From contig UQFC01000007.1 of NCBI GenBank assembly GCA_900540335.1, positions 1 to 46,893 on the forward strand: DNA of 46,893 nucleotides. Reading direction: 5' to 3'. Every line of letters starts with the position of its first letter. The first letter of the stretch is position 1. Under the pieces are notes generated by a model, which did not search any database, was not told where the DNA came from, and worked only from the letters and a program-made list of their open reading frames with translations. Both the position numbers and the translations under genes were made by a program. The stretch is from an uncultured Clostridium sp. (lineage in GTDB: Bacteria; Bacillota; Clostridia; Lachnospirales; Lachnospiraceae). Positions 17,746 to 26,319 of the stretch are shown here, piece after piece.

Positions 17746-18720
17746 TTAATTATTTTTAAATTTTACTCGGATTACATCTAGGAATACAGCTAAAATAATG
17801 ACACATCCAACAGCAACTTGCTGCCAGAAAGAACTGAGCCCTATTAGATTTAATCCATTATTTAAAATTCCAATAATAAATGCGCCTATAATGGTGCCAA
17901 GCATATTGCCTTTTCCACCGGAAAGGCTGGCTCCTCCGATGACAGCTGCTGCAATAGCAAAAGTTTCATCTCCCTGACCAGCTGTTGGAGAAGCAGAGGC
18001 AACTCTGGAGGTAAGAATAATTCCTGCAATAGCGGATAAAAGTCCACAAAGAAGATATACTTTAAATTTTGTCATTTTTACTTTTATACCGGATAAAAAT
18101 GCTGCATTTTCATTACTTCCTATGGCGAAAATAGTTCTTCCAAATCTGGATTTTGCAAGAACTATTACAGCTACAGTTGCAATGATTATCATAAATAAAA
18201 CCGGATAAGGAAGCCAACCTCCAAGTTTACTTTGCCCTATCCATGTAAAAGCTTCTCCTGCAGAAGAGGCAGAAAGAGGTATACCATTTAATATAACATA
18301 GATTAAACCACGCATAATGCTGTTTGTACCCAGAGTAGCTATAAAAGGTACAATTCCAAGAACAGTTACAGTAAATCCGTTGAAGGCCCCTAATGCAATT
18401 CCAGTAAGGAGTCCGAGACTAACTGCTATAGGAACAGAAACACCTTGATTCAGGCATACAGCTACAATCATACCTGAGGCAGCAGATATAGAGCCAATTG
18501 AAAGATCAATTCCTCCAGTAATAATGACAAAAGTTTCTGCTATAGCTAAAAGAACAGCAACAGATGTTTGTAAAGCGATGTTGAGTAAGTTTCGTTGGCT
18601 TAAAAAATTTTTTGTATTTAAGGAGAAAAATATCATTAGTAATGCTAATCCAACTAGTGTGATAATTAACTGCATATTAAATTTTGTTTTTGATAATAGA
18701 AGACTGGTTTTTTGTTTCAT
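17746..18720 (-). CDS. Sugar-type ABC transporter permease
   Basis: This 324-residue integral membrane protein is an RbsC/BPD_transp_2-type permease. Hydrophobic segments run through most of its length, and it contains the typical GGIDLSIGSI loop and a GGASLSGGKGN region that contacts the ATPase. Only one permease gene is present, so it should homodimerise as RbsC does. GGAGG lies about 11 nt before the ATG. It is flanked by the ATPase and the binding protein in the standard A-C-B order. Confidence 0.92.
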   Translation of the reverse strand: MKQKTSLLLSKTKFNMQLIITLVGLALLMIFFSLNTKNFLSQRNLLNIALQTSVAVLLAIAETFVIITGGIDLSIGSISAASGMIVAVCLNQGVSVPIAVSLGLLTGIALGAFNGFTVTVLGIVPFIATLGTNSIMRGLIYVILNGIPLSASSAGEAFTWIGQSKLGGWLPYPVLFMIIIATVAVIVLAKSRFGRTIFAIGSNENAAFLSGIKVKMTKFKVYLLCGLLSAIAGIILTSRVASASPTAGQGDETFAIAAAVIGGASLSGGKGNMLGTIIGAFIIGILNNGLNLIGLSSFWQQVAVGCVIILAVFLDVIRVKFKNN

Positions 18721-18726
18721 AATAGC

Positions 18727-20217
18727 TTATACCTCCATCATTTCACACTGGAGAATTTTCTCCTGAGTAGCTTCTGACTTCATGAAATCTCCAGAAATAC
18801 GTCCGTTATTCATTACAAGGATGCGATCACTCATACCTAGAATTTCTGGCATTTCGGAAGAAATCATAATAATGGTTACGCCATTTTTTATTAATTCGTA
18901 CATCAATTCGTATATTTCAAATTTAGATTTTACATCAATTCCTCGAGTTGGCTCATCAAAAATTATAATTTTAGCATGATTACAAAGCCATTTAGCTACC
19001 ATGACCTTTTGCTGATTTCCTCCAGATAGAGTTCCGGCAGTCTGAGTGGAATTGCGCATTTTAATACTCATTTTTTGAACATACTCAAGAATGGTTTTTT
19101 CTGCTTTGCTGTCATTTATAAAACCTCTGGGCGAAAAAGCGTTATAACTTGCTGATATAATATTTTCTTTGATAGAGAGCCCTAAAAACAGACCATCTTT
19201 TTTTCGATCTTCTGTTAGGTATGCGATACCAACATCAATAGCATCACTAGGGCTTTTTATATGAACTTTTTTACCACGAATTTTTATGGTACCTGAGGTT
19301 TTGCGATATGCCCCAAAAATTGTCTTCATTAGTTCTGTCCGTCCTGCACCCATTAAACCTACAATGCCGAGAATTTCTCCTTCATAAGCTTGGAATGAGA
19401 TATCCTTTAATCGATTTCCGACATTTAGGTGCTCTACTTCAAGGGTAGGCCTCCCTCGTTTGTAGTCAGGTTTTGGCGGAAATTGCTGTGTCAGATCTCT
19501 CCCTACCATTTCACAAATCAGCATATCTTTTAAGTTTGAATGATATGGACGAGTGCTGATTAAATTTCCATCACGTAAGACACTTACTACATCGACAATT
19601 GCATCCAAGTCACTCATGCGATGGGAAATGTAAATAATAGCAACACCTTTGTCGCGAAGTTTTTTAATAATTTTAAATAGAACTGATATTTCATTATCAG
19701 TTAAAGCTGCGGTAGGTTCATCCATAATAAGAAGACGGCAGTTGTAAGACAGAGATTTTGCAATTTCAACCATTTGTTGTTCAGCTACGCTTAAATCTGA
19801 TACTTTTCGCAGAGGATCAATTTGACATTCAAGTTCATTAAGAATGTTCTTTGCCATATTCGTCGTTTTTTTATCATTAAGAAAGAATCGATTTCCAGGT
19901 TCCCTGGAAATAAATATGTTTTCGGCAACAGTTAAGTCAGGCATTAGATTAAATTCCTGATATACAATGCCAATGCCCAGATCAAATATTTCTTTTGGGT
20001 GTGAGATGTTCATTTCTTTTCCGTCATAGAAGACAGTTCCTGAGTTTTGCTTTACGACTCCAGTAATGATCTTGACGAGTGTTGATTTTCCGGCACCATT
20101 TTCACCCATTAAGGCATGAACTTCTCCCTTGCGAATAGTTAAATTGATATTTTTTAATACTATATTGCCGGAATAGGACTTTCCGATATTTTTTGTTTCC
20201 AGCAAGATTTCATTCAT
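18727..20217 (-). CDS. Sugar-type ABC transporter ATPase (two ABC domains)
   Basis: This RbsA/MglA-type protein carries two fused nucleotide-binding domains. The first has Walker A GENGAGKST at 38-46 and a LSVAEQQMVEIAKSL signature. The second has the degenerate GLMGAGRTE loop typical of this family and the signature LSGGNQQKVMVAKWL, with FDEPTRGIDVKSK after it. I chose the ATG at 20217 because AGGA sits about 8 nt upstream; an ATG three codons earlier abuts that site. The length of about 496 residues fits the family. It powers uptake with the two downstream gene products. Confidence 0.92.
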   Translation of the reverse strand: MNEILLETKNIGKSYSGNIVLKNINLTIRKGEVHALMGENGAGKSTLVKIITGVVKQNSGTVFYDGKEMNISHPKEIFDLGIGIVYQEFNLMPDLTVAENIFISREPGNRFFLNDKKTTNMAKNILNELECQIDPLRKVSDLSVAEQQMVEIAKSLSYNCRLLIMDEPTAALTDNEISVLFKIIKKLRDKGVAIIYISHRMSDLDAIVDVVSVLRDGNLISTRPYHSNLKDMLICEMVGRDLTQQFPPKPDYKRGRPTLEVEHLNVGNRLKDISFQAYEGEILGIVGLMGAGRTELMKTIFGAYRKTSGTIKIRGKKVHIKSPSDAIDVGIAYLTEDRKKDGLFLGLSIKENIISASYNAFSPRGFINDSKAEKTILEYVQKMSIKMRNSTQTAGTLSGGNQQKVMVAKWLCNHAKIIIFDEPTRGIDVKSKFEIYELMYELIKNGVTIIMISSEMPEILGMSDRILVMNNGRISGDFMKSEATQEKILQCEMMEV

Positions 20218-20247
20218 TTTTTTCATCCTTTCATTCAGTGAGTATTA

Positions 20248-21006
20248 TCACATCATGACATCACCTAGATTTGGACCAAGAGTTTGTCCAGTATAAAGAT
20301 TTCCATCAGGTTCTGCTGCCAAGAATACAGCGGTGGGAAGGATCTCATGTAGTTCTCCAAAACGAGGGAGAACCAGTTCAGATTCTTTTTGCTTTCTCCA
20401 TTCAGGGCTTACAACTCCCATAAGTTGTGTTTCAATAGGTCCAGGAGCAATACAGTTTACAGTAATGTTATATTGTCCTAATTCTCGGGCAAGGGATTTT
20501 GTGAATCCAATGAGTCCTGCCTTTGCAGCACTATAATGACAGTGTTCAACGCTTCCTTTTTGTGCGATTTGAGAGGAAAGGTTGATGATACGACCAAATC
20601 TTTGCTGAATCATATAAGGAACTGCATATTTGCAGGTAAGGAAGCAGCTTGTTAGATCAACTGCCAACATACGATTCCAGTCATCTAATGTCATGTCTAT
20701 AAGAAGCTTTGGGTTAGATATTCCAGCTACATTTAAAAGAATGTCAATTCGTCCAAAGTTATCAATGGCAGTCTTTATTAAATTTTCAGCAACTTCTGGT
20801 TTTGAGATATCACCTTCTTGAAGGATGACGCGACTCCCATAGGATTCCAATTCTTTTTTGAATGCATCCATTTTTTCTTGAGCATCTCCGTAATAGTTTA
20901 AAACCAGATCAGCCCCTTCCTGAGCATAGATAGTGGGGAAGCCTCGGCTCATTCCATATCCAGCACCAGCACCTGTGATAACAGCAACTTTTCCTTTTAG
21001 CTTCAT
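20248..21006 (-). CDS. Short-chain dehydrogenase/reductase
   Basis: This 252-residue classical SDR has the cofactor loop TGAGAGYG at 11-18, NVAG at 92-95 and the catalytic Ser144 or Ser145, Tyr158 and Lys162 (YSAAK). The start at 21006 has GGAGG directly upstream; 67 further in-frame codons up to 21207 run into the regulator gene and are rejected. As first gene of the operon, it probably reduces or oxidises a catabolic product such as an aldehyde or keto acid. By analogy, E. coli uses an SDR (YdfG) for malonic semialdehyde from uracil breakdown. The true substrate is unknown. Confidence 0.85.
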   Translation of the reverse strand: MKLKGKVAVITGAGAGYGMSRGFPTIYAQEGADLVLNYYGDAQEKMDAFKKELESYGSRVILQEGDISKPEVAENLIKTAIDNFGRIDILLNVAGISNPKLLIDMTLDDWNRMLAVDLTSCFLTCKYAVPYMIQQRFGRIINLSSQIAQKGSVEHCHYSAAKAGLIGFTKSLARELGQYNITVNCIAPGPIETQLMGVVSPEWRKQKESELVLPRFGELHEILPTAVFLAAEPDGNLYTGQTLGPNLGDVMM

Positions 21007-21032
21007 AACAACCTCCATTTTTTTTCTTTTTT

Positions 21033-21102
21033 CCCAATTTTTGGGTACAAAAATACCCATAGCATTCCTGTAATTATTTTCATTCATTATTGCCATGGGT
21101 AT
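21033..21102. promoter_or_regulatory. Nested inverted repeats upstream of the operon
   Basis: The short gap between regulator and SDR holds CCCAA/TTGGG (21033-21045), GGGTA/TACCC (21043-21058) and a distant pair ATACCCAT (21053-21060) / ATGGGTAT (21095-21102). These could be operator half-sites or alternative RNA hairpins controlling the catabolic operon. No clean -35/-10 pair was identified here on the minus strand. Confidence 0.4.
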
Positions 21103-21124
21103 TAAATTACATTTATAGTAAAAC

Positions 21125-21775
21125 CTATTCTTTCTGGTTTTTTGTAATATCCAGATAGTTATATAAGGTATATTTTGAAATGCCCAGATATTCCTGTACA
21201 CGTTCACCAGATTTGGTAATTAAGAAAGCTCCTTTTTCATTGAGCAATCGTACAAATTCAATTTTGTCATCTCGGGTCATCTGTTCTGGAAGTTTTCCAA
21301 TATGTTCTTGTGTCTTTTTCATAATAACTTCCAATAACTGGTTTACATCAGAAACAAAAATCTCATCTTCCATATTGTTAATGTTACAGCGATTCATTTC
21401 CTTTAAAACCTGTTCAAATTTTAATGTTTCGGTAATATCTGTGTTGATACACAAACAACCGATAGTATTGCCATTGGAATCACGAATATAAAGGGAAGAG
21501 GAACGAAGATAACGTCCGTCAGGCAACTTTGTAACATAGCTGTACCGATCACCGTTTCCGTAAGTGCCTTTTAAGACTTCGAGACCTAAATTGCTTCCTG
21601 TTCCTCCAACTTTTCTTCCTGTAATATTGCCGTTTCGGATATCTACGATAGTATGTTCGTAGCCATTTCGTAAATCGTGAAGTACAATTTCTGTATTTTT
21701 TCCAAGCTGTTGTTCAAGCATATCTACTAATCTATTTAAGAAGTCTGTATCCCAAATTTGGTTGTTTTTTTTCAT
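21125..21775 (-). CDS. PAS/HTH transcriptional regulator, YheO/DauR type
   Basis: This 216-residue protein has an N-terminal YheO-like PAS domain (about 10-115, with GSNLGLEVL, the LRSSSLYIRDSNG strand pair and GCLCINTDIT). A C-terminal helix-turn-helix follows at about 165-211 (RVQEYLGISKYTLYNYL). DauR, a known member, represses D-arginine catabolism in Pseudomonas. The gene lies upstream of the catabolic operon in the same direction, with its own strong promoter, and is the obvious candidate regulator. The PAS domain may sense the pathway substrate or an intermediate. Confidence 0.88.
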   Translation of the reverse strand: MKKNNQIWDTDFLNRLVDMLEQQLGKNTEIVLHDLRNGYEHTIVDIRNGNITGRKVGGTGSNLGLEVLKGTYGNGDRYSYVTKLPDGRYLRSSSLYIRDSNGNTIGCLCINTDITETLKFEQVLKEMNRCNINNMEDEIFVSDVNQLLEVIMKKTQEHIGKLPEQMTRDDKIEFVRLLNEKGAFLITKSGERVQEYLGISKYTLYNYLDITKNQKE

Positions 21776-21814
21776 GTAATATTCCTTATCTGTTTTAGTT
21801 CTTGTTCTAATTGT

Positions 21815-21843
21815 ATAGTACCAGACTTTTTGTTTGTTGTCAA
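21815..21843 (-). promoter_or_regulatory. Promoter of the regulator gene
   Basis: On the minus strand, TTGACA (21843-21838) and TACTAT (21820-21815) are separated by 17 bp. Transcription would begin about 30-35 nt before the ATG at 21775. One ACTTTTTGT motif lies inside the spacer. Confidence 0.75.
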
Positions 21844-21940
21844 TATAAAAAACAAACTTTTTGTATGGTTTATGTCTAAAAATGTCATAAAAACAAACTT
21901 ATAGTATTGAGAAAAGGTAAAAATAAAAACATTTTGTTTG
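21825..21940. promoter_or_regulatory. Repeated ACTTTTTGT / AAACAAAC motifs, possible operators
   Basis: ACTTTTTGTTTG (21825-21836) recurs as ACTTTTTGTATG (21857-21868), exactly 32 bp apart, about three helical turns. AAAAACAAACTT occurs around 21848-21859 and again around 21889-21900, and TTTTGTTTG around 21932-21940. The first copy lies between -35 and -10 of the regulator promoter and the second just upstream, a layout that fits autoregulation. Confidence 0.45.
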
Positions 21941-21970
21941 AAATTAAAGATATGATTTTTAAGAAGAAAA

Positions 21971-22005
21971 AAGCCGAAGCCGTATTCAAGCGGCTTGGCT
22001 TTTTT
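21971..22005 (-). terminator. Terminator of the L,D-transpeptidase gene
   Basis: AAGCCGAAGCCG (21971-21982) pairs with CGGCTTGGCTT (21991-22001), with a single bulge. On the minus strand the stem is followed by TTTTTT, and T residues also follow on the plus strand, so it may work both ways. It ends the transcript of the gene at 22028-23707 and marks the right border of the A+T-rich block. Confidence 0.88.
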
Positions 22006-22027
22006 CGCTTTGGATAAATTCTGTTAA

Positions 22028-23707
22028 TTACTGCCCTAACTGTGCAATCAGCCGCTGGGTTTCTGCTGCGATCTGCTCCTGGGTCAGGTTGGGATCGGTC
22101 GGATCCCAGGTCTGTTCAAAGGGAATCTCGTACAGGATGGTAGGACGCTCAAAGGGTCCCGGATCCGGACTGTTGTAAACAACTACGGTTGTTCCAATCG
22201 CACAGTTGTCATAGATCCACTTGGAATCAATGGTTGCCAGGCGAATACATCCGGCGGAACGGGCAATTCCAAGGTTGTTGTAGGTGCTGGCCCATACGCT
22301 GAAGGGATCCTGCCGGTCATAAATGATGGAATGAAGCAGAATGGGCATTCCCGGGTTCAGACGGGTTGCGTACTGGGTGTATAAATCGTGAATCATCAGA
22401 CGCCAGCGGTATTTCTCCGGTGTTTTGAAGGTTCCCACAGGTGTATCATCGCCTACGGATGTCAGGAAGGCTTTGACGGGAATGATAAATCCGTTGCCGC
22501 CGTCCTGGGCGTAAACAGTCAGGCAGTTCATCTCCTTGTTGATCTTCAGAAGATAGGGGCCTCCTGCCGGGAGAAGAGCTTCCACATCTGTTACCAGACG
22601 TCCGTCCTCGCCGAAGTAATATTTATAGCCATCGATATACTGCCAGCCGGTTACAGGATAGGAATCCTTAAAATAATACTGGTTGTTTTCCTGCCAGCCC
22701 CAGCCTGTATAATTGGAGCCGTCTCCGCCGTGGATGTAACGCATCACACCGTCAATATTCTGGATTCCGTCTGCTGTGGCAGCGGCCAGAGGATTGGAGG
22801 TGTTCAGGTTTCCGGCGGTTCCCTTAACGAAGAATGCCAGCCGGAAGCCGGTCAGGTGAAGACCGCGTCCCATGGTGCCGGCTGTCTGTCCGTTTTTCGC
22901 CCAGCCGGTCTGAGTGCCGTCGCTTAATGTAGTCATGTAGTAAATATCATACTTGTCAGCAACCGGACCTTTGAACCGGTACTGTATGGCTTCCACGGGA
23001 ACCATCGTGGCTGCGTGAGAGGTCTGCTGACCATTGAGGGCCCAGTCAGACCAGCCATTGGCTGTGGAATAAGTACGGTAAAGCAGATCTCCGTGAATAT
23101 TTTCCAGGAAGGTGGAAACGGCACTGAAGCCGGCGCCTTCGCTGGTAATCTCCTGATCATTGACATAGGGAACAGACCAGTTCTGCTGGCTCAGAAGAAG
23201 AGCCGTTGTTTGAAGCCGGGGTTCTCTGTCAGGAACGGTAAGGGGATTGCTTCCCTGCTGTGCCTCCTGCTGTGCTGCCTGCTGCTCGGCTTCCAGCTGT
23301 GCGCCTTGCTCCTCGGTCAGTTCTCCGGTTCCTGCTCCAGGTGCCGTTTCACCGGAAGGAGTCTGGGTACCCTCGGGCATGGCGGTATTGCCGCCCGGTG
23401 CTGCAGTACCGTCTCCGGAAGGAGCAGTAGAGCCGGTTCCCTGCTCTATGGTGCCGGAAGAAGAGACACCGGGACCTCCGGCAGAGGTCTCATCGTTCTG
23501 AGTCTGACCGGCATGGATGACGCGGCTGCCTTCCTGGGAGTTGTCCGAAGCAGGTGTCTCCGGAGTGGGAGATGCTGCACCGGGTCCCTGAAGAAGAACG
23601 GTCGGGGAACCATTTGTAGTGCCTGCTGCAAACGCACAGGTGACTGTGTTAAACATCATGGCTCCGGAAAGGAGCATGATCATGCCTGCTTTTGTACGTC
23701 TATGCAT
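22028..23707 (-). CDS. Secreted L,D-transpeptidase with ChW and cell-wall-binding repeats
   Basis: This exported enzyme crosslinks peptidoglycan through L,D bonds. An N-terminal signal peptide (1-27, ending AFAAG) is followed by a long Gly/Pro/Gln/Thr-rich linker to about 170. Two clostridial hydrophobic W-type repeats follow (NGWSDWALNGQ and TQTGWAKNGQ regions), then a choline-binding-like repeat (GWQYIDGYKYYFGEDG). The YkuD catalytic domain (about 380-515) has the active-site motif SAGCIRL at 484-490 (Cys487) after an upstream HSIIYD. The family consensus is S/T-x-G-C; here Ala replaces the more usual His. AGGAGG precedes the ATG. It stands divergent to the large glycan locus. Confidence 0.9.
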   Translation of the reverse strand: MHRRTKAGMIMLLSGAMMFNTVTCAFAAGTTNGSPTVLLQGPGAASPTPETPASDNSQEGSRVIHAGQTQNDETSAGGPGVSSSGTIEQGTGSTAPSGDGTAAPGGNTAMPEGTQTPSGETAPGAGTGELTEEQGAQLEAEQQAAQQEAQQGSNPLTVPDREPRLQTTALLLSQQNWSVPYVNDQEITSEGAGFSAVSTFLENIHGDLLYRTYSTANGWSDWALNGQQTSHAATMVPVEAIQYRFKGPVADKYDIYYMTTLSDGTQTGWAKNGQTAGTMGRGLHLTGFRLAFFVKGTAGNLNTSNPLAAATADGIQNIDGVMRYIHGGDGSNYTGWGWQENNQYYFKDSYPVTGWQYIDGYKYYFGEDGRLVTDVEALLPAGGPYLLKINKEMNCLTVYAQDGGNGFIIPVKAFLTSVGDDTPVGTFKTPEKYRWRLMIHDLYTQYATRLNPGMPILLHSIIYDRQDPFSVWASTYNNLGIARSAGCIRLATIDSKWIYDNCAIGTTVVVYNSPDPGPFERPTILYEIPFEQTWDPTDPNLTQEQIAAETQRLIAQLGQ

Positions 23708-23775
23708 AAAATAAATCCTCCTGTGATCATTCTATTGTTAATCTATCACAATACGGCGAAAAATACCATATGAGA

Positions 23776-23804
23776 TTTACATTTTCAGGCCATTATTGTA
23801 AAAT
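23776..23804 (+). promoter_or_regulatory. Promoter of the first glycan transcription unit
   Basis: TTTACA at 23776-23781 and TAAAAT at 23799-23804 have a 17-bp spacer. It is the only clear promoter before the tightly packed gene run 23869-34993, which ends at the terminator 35022-35047. Confidence 0.75.
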
Positions 23805-23868
23805 AAAAGGTAATGGCAAGAAAAATGTAAGAATATCGTTATGGATTTGGAAATGAATGGAGATTAAG

Positions 23869-24849
23869 ATGGAGAAGCAGCAGTCAGAGGTGATGGTCAG
23901 CATTTGCTGTATTACCTTTAATCAAAAAGATTATATCCGGGATGCGCTGGACGGATTTTTAAAACAGAAAACGGATTTTTCTTATGAAATCCTGATCCAT
24001 GATGATGCGTCCTCAGATGGAACAGGGGAAATCATCCGGGAATATGCCCTGCGGTTTCCCGACAGGATTTTTCCGATTCTCCAGACGGAAAACCAGTATT
24101 CCAGGGGCTTGACCAATATCAGCGGAACCTTTAATTTCCCCAGAGCCAGAGGCCGTTATATTGCCATGTGCGAGGGAGACGACTATTGGACGGATGTGAA
24201 TAAGCTGCAGCAGCAGGTGGATTTTATGGAGGCCCATCCCGACTGCTCTATCTGTTTTCACAGCGCAGCTGTAGAGGTTCAGGGAAAGGCAGTAACAGAG
24301 CGCATGATGCGCCCATACCGGGGAAACAGGCGGGTGACGCCGGAGGAGATTATTGATAAAACCTCCGGATATCCGACGGCTTCCCTTTTGTTTCGCCGGG
24401 AAATGGTGGACTGTCTGCCGGAGTTTTATGTACAGGCGCCTATTGCGGATATTCCCCTTCAGCTTCTGGCTTCAGCCAGAGGATGGGGATATTATCTGGA
24501 CAGGCCCATGTGTGTGTACCGTCTGGGGGGAGCAGCTTCCTGGACAACGCTTATGAAGCAGGGAAATTATGAGCAGAAGCAGGCAGATTACGCCAAAGCC
24601 ATGGAGAAGATGTACCGGGGCTTTGACGCGGAAACAGGCGGACGGTTTCATGAGACAGTGGAGCATGCTGCTGCCAGGCTTATGTTTCTGACGAAGGTAA
24701 ATACAAAGAAATACGAAGAGGTTCTGGATTCGCGAAACCGGGAATTTTTCCGGGAGCTGAATCTGCGGACCCGGTTTTTTATCCGTTTTGAGGCCGGGGC
24801 TCCGGGGCTGTACCGGAGACTCCAGAGCTGGTTTCACAAAAACGGATGA
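23869..24849 (+). CDS. Family 2 glycosyltransferase
   Basis: This 326-residue GT2 enzyme has ITFNQKDYI at the N-terminus, HDDASSDGT at 44-52 and an EGDDYW metal-site segment. The AHPDCSICFH segment that follows is typical of capsule and exopolysaccharide enzymes. I chose the ATG at 23869 because GGAG lies 6 nt upstream; an ATG four codons earlier lacks a good site. It is the first gene of the locus and overlaps the frame of the next gene. Donor and linkage cannot be predicted. Confidence 0.85.
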   Translation: MEKQQSEVMVSICCITFNQKDYIRDALDGFLKQKTDFSYEILIHDDASSDGTGEIIREYALRFPDRIFPILQTENQYSRGLTNISGTFNFPRARGRYIAMCEGDDYWTDVNKLQQQVDFMEAHPDCSICFHSAAVEVQGKAVTERMMRPYRGNRRVTPEEIIDKTSGYPTASLLFRREMVDCLPEFYVQAPIADIPLQLLASARGWGYYLDRPMCVYRLGGAASWTTLMKQGNYEQKQADYAKAMEKMYRGFDAETGGRFHETVEHAAARLMFLTKVNTKKYEEVLDSRNREFFRELNLRTRFFIRFEAGAPGLYRRLQSWFHKNG

Positions 24850-24872
24850 CAGCAGATGACAGGAGTGAAATT

Positions 24873-26318
24873 GTGGCAGAGACAGAGATGAAACAAAAGG
24901 TGGCAAAGGGGCTGTTCTGGAAGCTTCTGGAAAACGGCGGAGCCCAGGGCGTGCAGTTTATTATTGCGATTTTGCTGGCGCGGCTTCTGACCCCGGCAGA
25001 ATATGGAGTAGTGGGAATTATTATGATTTTCATTACGATTGCCAATGTATTTGTGCAGAGCGGATTTTCTACGGCACTGGTGCAGAAGCGGACGGCAGAT
25101 GAGGTGGATTTTTCTTCGGTCTGCTATTTTGAACTGGCAGCGGCTCTTGGAATGTATGGACTTTTGTATGGGGCGGCACCGATGATTGCAGGCTTTTATG
25201 ATCTTCCGGTGCTTTGTGATATTGTACGGGTCCTGGGAGTGGTTCTGTTTCCCGGAGCGGTGATTTCTGTACAGACGGCTTATGTGTCCCGGAACATGGA
25301 ATTCCGGGGCCTGTTTTTTTCCACCCTGGCGGCATCTCTGGTGTCCGGCGAGCTGAGCATTGCCATGGCAGCCGCAGGCTGGGGCGTGTGGGCGATGGTA
25401 GGACAGCAGATCAGCTATTACATCAGTCTGATGGCAGTGCTGTTTCTGACGGTTTCCTGGAAGCCGCGCAGATGCTTTTCCATGGAACGGGTAGGAGGAA
25501 TGTTTTCCTTTGGCTGGAAGCTTTTGTGCGCCTCCCTTCTGGATACGGTTTTTAATAATCTCTATGGACTTTTAATCGGAAAGATATATAATGAAGAATT
25601 GTTGGGAAGCTATACCAGAGGAGAGCAGTTTCCAAAGCTGATTGCATCAAATCTGGGGGCGGCGATTCAGGCTGTGCTTCTTCCGGCGTTTTCCGCCAGT
25701 CAGGACAGCCGGGAGACGATTCGTGACATGGTTCGCCGCGCAATCCGTTTAAGTTCGTTTGCTGTGCTTCCCATGCTGATGGGACTGTTTGCAGTGGCAG
25801 ATACCCTGGTTTTGGCCCTTTTGGGAGAGCAGTGGATGGTTTGTGTGCCGTTTTTGCGGATTATGTGTATTTCTTACTGCTTCTGGCCTATTCATATTAC
25901 CAATCTTCAGGCGATTAATGCTGTGGGGAGAAGTGATATTTTTCTGAAGCTGGAGCTGGTGAAAAAGGGGCTGAGTCTGGCTGCTCTGCTTATAGGAATA
26001 CAGTTTAATGTGTTTATTATGGTGTGCATCAAGGCGTTTCAGGATTTTCTGTGCACCTTTGTCAACGCAGCGCCCAATCAGAAGCTTCTGGGCTACAGCA
26101 TTGCCCAGCAGTGGAGAGATGTGGCGCCTCCGGCTTTTTTATCAGCTGTTATGTGCGTGGCTGTTATGGCGGCGGGAAAACTGCTTCCTGATATGTCGGT
26201 ATGGCTGAAGCTGGCGGTGCAGATTGTCTTCGGCTGCGGTGTTTATGCAGGTCTTGCGTGGGCATTCCGGCTGGAGAGCTTTTGCTATCTTCTGGGAATG
26301 GTGAGAGGAGAAAAGTAG
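24873..26318 (+). CDS. Wzx-type polysaccharide flippase (first of two)
   Basis: This 481-residue protein has about 12-14 hydrophobic segments and the MOP-superfamily pattern of lipid-linked oligosaccharide flippases. The N-terminal amphipathic FWKLLENGGAQGVQF and the LLARLLTPAEYGVVGI segment are hallmarks of this group (Wzx/RfbX/TuaB-like). GTG at 24873 has AGGAG 7 nt upstream and is preferred; ATG at 24846 would overlap the preceding stop as ATGA, without a ribosome binding site. It would move undecaprenyl-linked repeat units across the membrane. Confidence 0.88.
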   Translation: MAETEMKQKVAKGLFWKLLENGGAQGVQFIIAILLARLLTPAEYGVVGIIMIFITIANVFVQSGFSTALVQKRTADEVDFSSVCYFELAAALGMYGLLYGAAPMIAGFYDLPVLCDIVRVLGVVLFPGAVISVQTAYVSRNMEFRGLFFSTLAASLVSGELSIAMAAAGWGVWAMVGQQISYYISLMAVLFLTVSWKPRRCFSMERVGGMFSFGWKLLCASLLDTVFNNLYGLLIGKIYNEELLGSYTRGEQFPKLIASNLGAAIQAVLLPAFSASQDSRETIRDMVRRAIRLSSFAVLPMLMGLFAVADTLVLALLGEQWMVCVPFLRIMCISYCFWPIHITNLQAINAVGRSDIFLKLELVKKGLSLAALLIGIQFNVFIMVCIKAFQDFLCTFVNAAPNQKLLGYSIAQQWRDVAPPAFLSAVMCVAVMAAGKLLPDMSVWLKLAVQIVFGCGVYAGLAWAFRLESFCYLLGMVRGEK

Positions 26319-26319
26319 G

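Larger units (their letters stand above)
13650..21960 (-). other. A+T-rich catabolic gene block, probably acquired
   Basis: All eight genes here run on the minus strand and are visibly richer in A+T than their neighbours. As samples, the 60-base line starting at 18901 has 18 G/C and the one at 17041 has 21, while the line at 36241 in the glycan locus has 37. The block is bounded by the inverted repeat at 13605-13649 and the terminator at 21971-22005. No integrase, IS or flanking direct repeat was found, so transfer is inferred from composition and layout only. Confidence 0.6.
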
